In this document: positions 1 to 5,773 of the stretch, piece by piece
How positions within the stretch are numbered: position 1 is the stretch's first letter
Layout: each line of letters opens with the position of its first letter
Assembly: GCA_013812695.1 (NCBI GenBank)
Contig: JACCSZ010000282.1
Location: 1 to 6,320, forward strand
Source of the DNA: Gemmatimonadales bacterium
GTDB lineage: Bacteria > Gemmatimonadota > Gemmatimonadetes > Gemmatimonadales > GWC2-71-9
Reading direction: 5' to 3'
DNA length: 6,320 nucleotides
Made by a program: the position numbers and the translations under genes
Notes under the pieces: model-generated
Databases searched by the model: none
Told to the model about the DNA's origin: nothing
The model's input: only the letters and a program-made list of their open reading frames with translations

Positions 1-1370
1 CTCCGGATCCCCGCGCGTCGGGCCAGCGCCGCCACGCGCCGCTCGCCGACCGCCTGGGCAAGCCGCACCGTGGCGGCATTGGCGGAGCGCATCAGCGCGC
101 GGCGCAGCGTGAGCGGGCCCGCGTACCGGCCGTCGAAGTTGACGGGGCGCCACACCTGGCCGCGCTCGGTGATCTCGACCGGCGTGTCCATCACCACCGC
201 CGCGGGCGTCATGCCCTGCGCCAACGCCGTGGCGTATACGAACGGCTTGAAGGCGGAACCGGGCTGCCGTCTGGCCACGAGCGCGCGGTTGAAGCCGCGC
301 GGCGCGTAGTACCGGCCGCCGACCAGGGCGCGGAGCTCGCCGTTTCTCGGATCGAGGGCCACGAACGCACCCTGAAGCGTATCGCGCCGTGTCCGCGCCG
401 TCCTGCCTCCGGCGCGCTCGATCGCGTCCGCCTGCCGGCGTATCGCCTGCTCAGCGGCACGCTGGGCCCGGCCGTCGAGTGTCGTGTAGACGGTGACGTC
501 GCCGAGCTGCTCGTCGTCCAGCACGGAGTCGACCACCGCTCGGACGGGATCGAGCGCGAACGAGCGGTCCTCGCGCGGCAGCCACCTCGACGGCGAGAGC
601 GTGAGCGGCATCCGGCGCGCCCGGGCCGCGAGCGTATCGCCCAGGTACTCTTCGCGCGCCATCACCGCGAGCACGATGTTTCGGCGCTCGATGGCGCGCT
701 CGGGATGACGGCGCGGCGCGTACACCGAGGGCCCGCGAGCCAGGGCCGCCAGCGTCGCGCCTTCCGCCACGGTGAGCCGCTCGACGTGCTTGCCGAACAG
801 GTCGAGGCTCGCCGCCTCCACGCCGTACGCGCCGTTGCCGAGGTAAATGACGTTGAGGTAGAGCGCGAGGATCTGCTGCTTGGTGAGCGAGCGCTCCAGC
901 CGGCGCGAGAGGTAGATCTCGATCAGCTTCCGGCGGAGTGAGCGCTGCTGCGCGAGCCGGGGCACGAATGCGTTCCGCACCACCTGCATCGTGATCGTGC
1001 TGAACCCTTCGCTGACGCTCGCGCTGCTGACGTTCCGGACCAGGGCGCGCCCGGCGCTCCGCCAGTCCACGCCACCGTGATGGTAGAAGCGCCGATCCTC
1101 CACGGCGATGAACGCCGCGCGGACGTGGCGCGGCACGCGGACCAGCGGCACGTTGACGCGGCGCACGTATTCGAGGCGTCCGAGCATCGCGCCCGAGCGG
1201 TCGAGCACGCGGCTGCCCTCACTGGGGCGAAATGCCTGGATGTCCGCGATCGAGGGGCAGCCCTCGAAGCCGCAGGTGAGGGTCCAGGCGCCGGCGGCCA
1301 TGACGAGCACCGCCGCCACGGCGAGCGCCGCGAGGCCGAGGCGGTGCCAGCCCGGAACGGTCCGCTTCAG
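1..1370 (-). CDS. Class A penicillin-binding protein (PBP1A-like), 3' end cut by window
   Basis: This is a bifunctional peptidoglycan synthase. The glycosyltransferase polymerises lipid II outside the cytoplasmic membrane and the transpeptidase crosslinks the stem peptides. The reading frame stays open from the left window edge. From the start chosen here, a basic N-terminus (KRTVPGWHR) leads into one membrane anchor at about residues 12-33. The GT51 motifs follow in order: EDRRFYHHGG (catalytic Glu91), GFSTITMQ (122-129), RRKLIEIY (second catalytic Glu151), ILALYLNVIYLGNGAYGVEAA. The transpeptidase domain shows the SxxK motif GSAFKPF (nucleophile Ser372, Lys375) and the SxN motif SAN (429-431). 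The KTG motif lies beyond the window. The linker between the domains is short, with no room for a large inserted domain. Start choice: no ATG or TTG precedes the anchor. CTG at 1370-1368 overlaps the upstream stop as CTGA and gives a sensible N-terminus. The alternatives are GTG at 1463, a long overlap, or GTG at 1319, which loses the basic segment. Function is secure; the start is uncertain. Confidence 0.94.
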   Translation of the reverse strand, partial: MKRTVPGWHRLGLAALAVAAVLVMAAGAWTLTCGFEGCPSIADIQAFRPSEGSRVLDRSGAMLGRLEYVRRVNVPLVRVPRHVRAAFIAVEDRRFYHHGGVDWRSAGRALVRNVSSASVSEGFSTITMQVVRNAFVPRLAQQRSLRRKLIEIYLSRRLERSLTKQQILALYLNVIYLGNGAYGVEAASLDLFGKHVERLTVAEGATLAALARGPSVYAPRRHPERAIERRNIVLAVMAREEYLGDTLAARARRMPLTLSPSRWLPREDRSFALDPVRAVVDSVLDDEQLGDVTVYTTLDGRAQRAAEQAIRRQADAIERAGGRTARTRRDTLQGAFVALDPRNGELRALVGGRYYAPRGFNRALVARRQPGSAFKPFVYATALAQGMTPAAVVMDTPVEITERGQVWRPVNFDGRYAGPLTLRRALMRSANAATVRLAQAVGERRVAALARRAGIR

Positions 1371-1933
1371 CTGGCTTGGGGCGCGGAGTCGGCAGGATCG
1401 ATCCGGGTTCCGCTCTGCGTGGTCTCGTGGCCCTCCTTGCGGCGGTGCTGGAAGCGGTCCCACCGCGCCTCGGCCTCGTCACGCACCGTCGCCGCCGCCT
1501 CGCGCGCGCGCTCACGGGCCGGCGCCGCGCGCTCGCTCGTCATCAGAAAAGCGGCCGCCGCCAGCCCGGCGCCGACGGCGAGGATGGTGCCGAGGCCCCC
1601 GGACTCCTCCGCGTCCTCGTCGTCGCCCTCCATGTCGTCCTCGAAGTCTTCATACTCGGCCATCACCGCTTCACGTTTTTCTCGGGCAAGGCCGCGAAGG
1701 CGCTCGGCGCGGGCAGCCATCGCCCGGCGTGCGGGCCGGCTCCGCTCCTCGAGGTCGTCGAATCCCTCGCCGATGTCGTGCCCGGCGGCGGCCAGCCGCT
1801 TCCCCAGTGCCCGGCGCGTGTCGCTGCCGGACCTGGGGGCTGCCAGCAACCCGACGCCGACGCCGAGCACCGTCGCCAGAATGAGCGTGCCGGCCTGGCC
1901 GCTCCCGCCGTGCCTGCGATCCTCGGTGCCCAT
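1367..1933 (-). CDS. YtxH-like membrane protein
   Basis: This is a 188-residue protein of the YtxH type: a small membrane-anchored family, often stress-related, with no defined biochemical activity. A hydrophobic segment at about residues 13-33 ends in GLLAAPRSGSDTRR, which matches the family signature of a glycine-rich membrane helix followed by AP-(R/K)-SG-x-x-(T/R)-R. A charged, probably helical region follows (about 40-90), then a very acidic stretch (about 93-110, rich in Asp and Glu). A second hydrophobic segment (about 113-132, GLGTILAVGAG...) and an Arg/Glu/Ala-rich tail complete it. Typical YtxH proteins are about 100-150 residues with one membrane helix, so the second hydrophobic segment is unusual. 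ATG at 1933-1931 is preceded by GGAGG four bases upstream. It is the first gene of a leftward operon, and its TGA overlaps the probable start of the PBP gene. A role near cell-wall synthesis is inferred from position only. Confidence 0.82.
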   Translation of the reverse strand: MGTEDRRHGGSGQAGTLILATVLGVGVGLLAAPRSGSDTRRALGKRLAAAGHDIGEGFDDLEERSRPARRAMAARAERLRGLAREKREAVMAEYEDFEDDMEGDDEDAEESGGLGTILAVGAGLAAAAFLMTSERAAPARERAREAAATVRDEAEARWDRFQHRRKEGHETTQSGTRIDPADSAPQAS

Positions 1934-1937
1934 GCAT

Positions 1938-1942
1938 CCTCC
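1938..1942 (-). promoter_or_regulatory. Ribosome binding site of the YtxH-like gene
   Basis: The minus strand reads GGAGG-ATGC-ATG, so a strong Shine-Dalgarno core lies four bases before the ATG at 1933. A second ATG at 1937-1935 overlaps the spacer but is in another frame and has no adequate spacing, so 1933 is the start. Confidence 0.65.
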
Positions 1943-2334
1943 AGCCGCCGCACCTGCCGGCGTATGCCTCGGTGGCCGGGCGCGTGCCCGGTGTTGAAAC
2001 CCTGTCGGACTCTAATCAATCCCGGGGTGGAGCGAAACATCTTGCATTCCACCAGCGCTTCCCGAAAAACGCACCCGGGCTTCGGGGGCCAGGCCGGGTA
2101 CGCGGCGAAGCCTCCGGCTGAGAAAGGCGCTGGTACATCCGAGCTAAACTTCTGACCGGCGGCAACTTGCGAGTACGGGAGGTGCCGACGGGGCGCCGGT
2201 CTGTCACGGGGATCGCCGGGGCAGCACAGATCTGGCACTCTCAGCAGGCCGACCATCGGCGGCATTTCCCCTCACCAGCGCAGTTCGCATCCACCCAGGG
2301 CCGCTTGGGCCCGCGAACGGAATCGAGTGCCACC
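1943..2334. other. Divergent intergenic region with no recognisable gene
   Basis: About 390 bases lie between the leftward YtxH/PBP operon and the rightward hypothetical gene. It must hold promoters for both directions. Local AT content is higher than in the flanking genes, especially around 1994-2070 and 2130-2150. The frame of the downstream gene stays open back to a TTG at 2167, but third codon positions there carry clearly more A/T than in the gene proper, so I read it as non-coding. A small hairpin (CCGGGC, loop GCGT, GCCCGG) sits at 1976-1991, and spaced ACCCGG/CCGGGT arms lie at 2073-2078 and 2094-2099. No convincing paired -35/-10 boxes were found. TAAACT at 2145-2150 is a possible rightward -10 without a good -35. 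No tRNA-like or riboswitch-like fold was recognised. Confidence 0.55.
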
Positions 2335-3609
2335 ATGTATCTCGTCGAGCTGAGGCCGGGCAAAGAAGAGCTGTTCAGGACGGGCGACGAGCTTGCCGCG
2401 GCCATCCGGAGCGGCGACGTGGACATGCACTCACGGATCTATCATAGGGCCACGTCGAAATGGATCTCGGTCACCCTGCACCCCCAATACAAGGCGATCG
2501 TCGCCGACCAGCCGGCCTCACCACAGGTCCCGCCGCTCGAGCGGATGGCCTGGACCTTCTTCAACGATTCCGCCGACACGCTGGCCGGCGCGAACGATAC
2601 CGCCGCTCCCGAAGAGAAGGGGGACGGCGATGGCGACCCGGCCTGGCGCCGGCCGCTGGCGCTGAGCGTGACCGGCGGGATGCTGATCCTCGGTTTGCAG
2701 CTCGCCGCCTCGGGCCCGCGTCCGCCCTGGGCCGCGCGTGACCTGCAGGCCACCTCCGCGGCAGCGCAGCACCCGGCCTCGACGGGTGCCGCGCGCGCCG
2801 CGGGAGCAACACTGTCCTACGCGAGCGCCGGCGACCGGTGGCTCGGCGAAGAGAGCGCCGTCACCATGGACGACGTCGACGACGCTCCGGCCGAGCCGGT
2901 GCGTCCCAAGACATCCGCGACGATCCTCCCGGCAAGGCCTCGCCTCGGCGCGAAGGCATTGCTCGCCGATGTTCTGCCGGCGAAGCCGGTACCCGCCGAA
3001 AAGCCGGCTGCGGCCCCCGCCCCGGCATCCACGCCGACGGTGAGCTCGATGCTGCAGCGTTGGACGGCGGCGCACGACTCCGCCCGCGCGCGGCTCGCGA
3101 GCGGGATGCGCGTGGCGCGGCTCAACCAGCTCTTCGCGATCGGCCGCTTGAGCCCGGCCGGCGGGGTCACGGAGACGCGGATGAGCCTCGCCGTGGCGTC
3201 GAACTTCGTCCGCGTGTACCGCCAGCAGCAGAGGGCGATCGACTACGACTTCCAGGATTCGTTCGTGGCGGCGTCGAAGCAGCAGGGCTGGGCGCCCGAG
3301 CGGGTTCGTGACTGGTACGCCAAGCCCGCCCAGCAGGAGACGGTCTCGCTGGCGGCGTTGACCACGTCACTGATCGAGCAGATGGACAGCCTCCTCGGCA
3401 TGCTCGACGCGCAGGCGGGGACCTACACGCTCACGAAGAACACGATCAAGTTCGAGGAGCCGGGTGCGGCACTGGCGTACTCGGCGCTGCGCACGCGGAT
3501 CATCGCGACGGTAGACTCCGCCAAGGCGCAGGGCGGCCTCGAGCACACCGGGCCGATGAGCTTTCTGCTCCAGGCGATCGGCACTACGCGTCTCCCCCTG
3601 GCGTCCTGA
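2335..3609 (+). CDS. Hypothetical single-pass membrane protein with small N-terminal domain
   Basis: I do not recognise this 424-residue protein as a named family. Residues 1-57 (MYLVELRPGKEELF... to ...WISVTLHPQYKAIV) look like a compact alpha/beta domain. The pattern of a threshold-like helix, then RIYHRATSKWISVTLHP, recalls small GYF_2-like N-terminal domains that I associate with Gemmatimonadota membrane proteins; this resemblance is only by eye. An acidic linker (about 88-101) and WRR precede one membrane helix at about 107-125. An Ala/Pro-rich low-complexity region follows (about 126-236, including repeated AKPVPAEKPAAAPAPA-type sequence), then a mostly helical domain (about 237-424) without a known motif. 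By the positive-inside rule (WRR before the helix) the N-terminus is probably cytoplasmic and the C-terminal domain periplasmic. ATG 2335 was chosen over TTG 2167 because it starts the folded domain and because codon use upstream is unlike the gene. The ribosome binding site is weak. Its 3' end overlaps the convergent phosphatase gene by 26 bases. Confidence 0.8.
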   Translation: MYLVELRPGKEELFRTGDELAAAIRSGDVDMHSRIYHRATSKWISVTLHPQYKAIVADQPASPQVPPLERMAWTFFNDSADTLAGANDTAAPEEKGDGDGDPAWRRPLALSVTGGMLILGLQLAASGPRPPWAARDLQATSAAAQHPASTGAARAAGATLSYASAGDRWLGEESAVTMDDVDDAPAEPVRPKTSATILPARPRLGAKALLADVLPAKPVPAEKPAAAPAPASTPTVSSMLQRWTAAHDSARARLASGMRVARLNQLFAIGRLSPAGGVTETRMSLAVASNFVRVYRQQQRAIDYDFQDSFVAASKQQGWAPERVRDWYAKPAQQETVSLAALTTSLIEQMDSLLGMLDAQAGTYTLTKNTIKFEEPGAALAYSALRTRIIATVDSAKAQGGLEHTGPMSFLLQAIGTTRLPLAS

Positions 3610-4402
3610 CCGCCTCGGGCTCCTCCACCGGCTGATCCCGGAGGACGGCAGCGGGCCGTACTACCATCGCCCGTTGGGCATGCGCTTGCTCGCCGCGGGC
3701 GCATAGCGCGCCATACGCCTCCGCCGGGGACACCCCAAGCCTCCGAGGGCCGTGATGGTCGGTCCCGACGATGTCCACCATCCCTTCCGCCACCATCGCC
3801 CACGCCAACCGCTCCGACGCCGGGCACTGTAGGCGGTAATGCCCGCCGAAGCTGCCCGCGTTGACCTGCAACAGCGCACCCATCTTCCGCCACCCGCGCA
3901 TGACATCGAGCGGGCTGGCCCCGAGCGAATAGTGGTACCGCTCGGGGTGGGCGATCACGATCTGCCGCCCGGATGCGACCGCCGCCTGCACCACGTCCGC
4001 GTGAGTGCCCCGTAACTCAAACCCGAATTCGACCAGGAGCGCGCGCGACCCCCCGAGTCCAACGTCCGACCGGCCCAGCACCCGGCGCAGGTCGGCGGCG
4101 GCGGGCGCCCAGATCTCCTGGCCCAGGCCCAAGGCCGGAAGTCCGACATCGCTCGCCGCGGCGTCCACCACCAGAAGGTCGAAGGCGCGGCGGTGTGCGT
4201 CGAGCTCCCGGCCGATCGCCGCATCCGTGGCGAGATGCGGCAGGAGCAGGTGCGGGGTGGCCACGAGGGTACGGACACCCTCGTCGTAGAGACCGCGCAG
4301 GGCGTCGAGCGACTCGGCGATGGTGGCCGCGCCGTCGTCCACGCCGGGGACGAGGTGGTTGTGGAGGTCGACGAACGGGGGGAGCTGGTCGGCTGACCGC
4401 AT
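3584..4402 (-). CDS. CpsB/YwqE-type tyrosine-protein phosphatase (PHP superfamily)
   Basis: This is a metal-dependent protein-tyrosine phosphatase of the CpsB/CapC/YwqE family, which dephosphorylates bacterial tyrosine kinases of the Wzc/CpsD type and so controls capsule or exopolysaccharide synthesis and export. The 272-residue length is close to the usual 240-260. Metal-binding PHP motifs are present in order: DLHNH at 12-16 followed by PGVDDGA, TPH at 49-51, Glu96 in LGQEIW, the family-specific AHPERY with His152, and GTDHHG with Asp215 and His217. NAGSFGGHY (181-189) is also typical. The enzyme is cytoplasmic. ATG at 4402-4400 places the first motif near the N-terminus, as in the family, but has no Shine-Dalgarno. 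A GTG at 4465 has GGAG five bases upstream and would add 21 Pro/Ser-rich residues. The added codons have many A/T third positions, so I prefer 4402. No kinase or glycosyltransferase gene is adjacent. The gene converges on and overlaps the hypothetical membrane-protein gene. Confidence 0.92.
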   Translation of the reverse strand: MRSADQLPPFVDLHNHLVPGVDDGAATIAESLDALRGLYDEGVRTLVATPHLLLPHLATDAAIGRELDAHRRAFDLLVVDAAASDVGLPALGLGQEIWAPAAADLRRVLGRSDVGLGGSRALLVEFGFELRGTHADVVQAAVASGRQIVIAHPERYHYSLGASPLDVMRGWRKMGALLQVNAGSFGGHYRLQCPASERLAWAMVAEGMVDIVGTDHHGPRRLGVSPAEAYGALCARGEQAHAQRAMVVRPAAVLRDQPVEEPEAVRTPGGDA

Positions 4403-4537
4403 CAGGGAGCGTTGGCTCCGATCGGGTGGAGGGGACGTAGTGGGGCAACCATCGGGCCAGGGCACGGTGACTCCGGGCCCTCGGCGGCGTTAACCTTCGG
4501 CGGCAACTGCCCGTTCCACTCCATCCTGGAGCTCCTT
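4403..4537. promoter_or_regulatory. Divergent promoter region between phosphatase and aminotransferase
   Basis: This 135-base gap separates the outward-facing phosphatase and aminotransferase genes, so it should contain both promoters. No paired consensus -35/-10 boxes are convincing on either strand. GTTAAC at 4489-4494 is the most AT-rich patch. If the phosphatase starts at GTG 4465 instead, the gap shrinks to 72 bases. Confidence 0.4.
4528..4531 (+). promoter_or_regulatory. Ribosome binding site deciding the aminotransferase start
   Basis: GGAG lies six bases before GTG at 4538-4540. This supports the GTG over the far upstream in-frame TTG at 4412, which would add 42 residues not expected in the family. 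Confidence 0.65.
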
Positions 4538-5773
4538 GTGACCACCGCCCGCCGCACCCATGGCTTCCGGGAGTCGGTCATCCGCGGTATGAGCCGGCTC
4601 GCGCGCGAGCACCGGGCCATCAATCTGGCGCAGGGGTTCCCCAACTTCGCAGCGCCCGATCTGCTCAAGGAAGCGGCGGCGCGCGCGATTCACGATGACA
4701 TCAACCAGTACGCCATCACCTGGGGCGCCCAACGATTGCGCGAGGCGATCGCGCGGAAGTACGAGCGCTGGTACGGGCTGGCCGCCGACCCCGAGCGCGA
4801 GATCACCGTCACCTGCGGGGCCACCGAGGCGATGATCTCGACGCTGCTCGCGCTGGTCGACCCGGGCGACGAGGTCATCGTGTTCGAGCCGTTCTACGAA
4901 AACTACGGCCCGGACACAATCCTCGCCGATGCGCGGCCGGTGTACGTGCCGCTCGAGCCCGGCCAGCCGCTCGACCTCGACCGTCTGGCGAACGCCTTCG
5001 CGCCGCGGACCCGCGCGATCATCGTCAACACGCCGAGCAATCCGTCGGGCCGGGTCCTCACGCGGGCGGAGCTCGAGGCGATCGCGGATCTCTGCGTGCA
5101 GCACGACGTCCTCGCGGTGACCGACGAAATCTACGAGCACATCCGCTTCGAGGGCGCCCACATCCCGATCGCCACGCTCCCCGGGATGCGAGAGCGCACG
5201 GTCACCATCAGCGGCGCATCCAAGACCTTCAGCGTCACGGGGTGGCGGATCGGGTGGATCGTCGCGCCGGCCGACCTCACCGATGCCATCCGCAAGGTCC
5301 ACGACTTTCTGACCGTCGGCGCGCCGGCTCCGCTGCAGGAGGGCGTCGCCACCGCGCTCGACGAACTCGATGCGACGTTCTACGAGGCCCTCACCGCCAT
5401 GTACCGGGGCAAGCGCGATCTGCTGCACTCCGCGCTCGATTCGGCGGGGTTCCGCTGCCTCCGGCCCGAAGGGGCGTACTACATCCTTGCCGACTACACC
5501 GGCCTCGGTCCGGCCACCGGACCGGCGGCACCGGACGACACCGCATTCGCCGTGTGGCTGAGCCGCGAGGTCGGCGTGACGCCGGTGCCGGGCTCGAGCT
5601 TCTACCGCGAAGGCGGCGGCCGCTCGTATGTGCGGTTCGTCTTCTGCAAGACCGAGGAGATCCTGATGGAGGCAGCGCGAAGGCTTCGGACGCTGCGGGA
5701 CGACGGGTCGGCCTCCGGGGCGCGAGAAGCCCGCGCCCCGGAACCAGCCGTCGACAGCGGCCTGCAGCGCTGA
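4538..5773 (+). CDS. PLP-dependent aminotransferase, class I/II (kynurenine/methionine aminotransferase type)
   Basis: This is a cytoplasmic fold-type I aminotransferase that moves an amino group between an amino acid and a 2-oxo acid through pyridoxal phosphate. The 411-residue length is normal for the family. Visible motifs are INLAQGFPNF at 28-37 (typical of the kynurenine aminotransferase/YbdL branch), NQYAITWGAQRLREAIA at 56-72, the phosphate-binding GATEA at 94-98, the ring-stacking Tyr120 in FEPFYENY, NTPSNPSG at 164-171 with Asn168, TDEIY with Asp196 and Tyr199, and SGASKTFSVTGWRIGW with Schiff-base Lys229 and Arg237. Arg366 in SYVRFVFC is the expected substrate-carboxylate arginine. 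All catalytic residues are intact. The substrate cannot be read from sequence; aromatic amino acids, methionine or glutamine are plausible for this branch. The last 25 or so residues are a charged, Ala-rich tail whose DNA forms a perfect hairpin. The stop overlaps the start of the SDR gene (TGATG), implying co-transcription. GTG start supported by its ribosome binding site. Confidence 0.95.
   Translation: MTTARRTHGFRESVIRGMSRLAREHRAINLAQGFPNFAAPDLLKEAAARAIHDDINQYAITWGAQRLREAIARKYERWYGLAADPEREITVTCGATEAMISTLLALVDPGDEVIVFEPFYENYGPDTILADARPVYVPLEPGQPLDLDRLANAFAPRTRAIIVNTPSNPSGRVLTRAELEAIADLCVQHDVLAVTDEIYEHIRFEGAHIPIATLPGMRERTVTISGASKTFSVTGWRIGWIVAPADLTDAIRKVHDFLTVGAPAPLQEGVATALDELDATFYEALTAMYRGKRDLLHSALDSAGFRCLRPEGAYYILADYTGLGPATGPAAPDDTAFAVWLSREVGVTPVPGSSFYREGGGRSYVRFVFCKTEEILMEAARRLRTLRDDGSASGAREARAPEPAVDSGLQR
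5714..5742. repeat. Perfect 11-bp inverted repeat inside the end of the aminotransferase gene
   Basis: TCCGGGGCGCG at 5714-5724 and its exact reverse complement CGCGCCCCGGA at 5732-5742 flank a 7-base loop. The predicted RNA hairpin is very GC-rich. No T-run follows, so it is not a standard intrinsic terminator. It lies in the variable C-terminal tail, about 30 bases before the SDR start codon. Confidence 0.6.

Noticed and set aside
1976..1991. Small CCGGGC/GCCCGG hairpin as a terminator or operator
   Set aside because: The stem is only six pairs and has no T-run. It lies upstream of both divergent genes, where a terminator would not be expected.
1077..1997. Plus-strand open frame of 306 codons
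   Set aside because: It lies antisense to the PBP start and the YtxH-like gene. Its product is Arg/Ala/Ser-rich with no domain, as expected for a shadow frame in GC-rich DNA.
1663..2265. Minus-strand open frame of 200 codons reaching into the intergenic region
   Set aside because: It overlaps the YtxH-like gene in another frame, and its composition (Pro, Arg, Gly, Ser) shows no protein family.
2167..2334. N-terminal extension of the hypothetical membrane protein from TTG 2167
   Set aside because: About a quarter of its third codon positions are A or T, clearly more than in the gene itself, and the recognisable domain begins at ATG 2335.
4403..4465. N-terminal extension of the CpsB-type phosphatase from GTG 4465
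   Set aside because: It has GGAG at good spacing, so it remains possible. However, the added 21 residues are Pro/Ser-rich with A/T-rich third positions, and the family normally begins close to the first His motif.
4490..5428. Minus-strand open frame of 312 codons
   Set aside because: It is antisense to the well-supported aminotransferase. The product is dominated by Arg, Asp and Glu without a motif, so it is a shadow frame despite its length.
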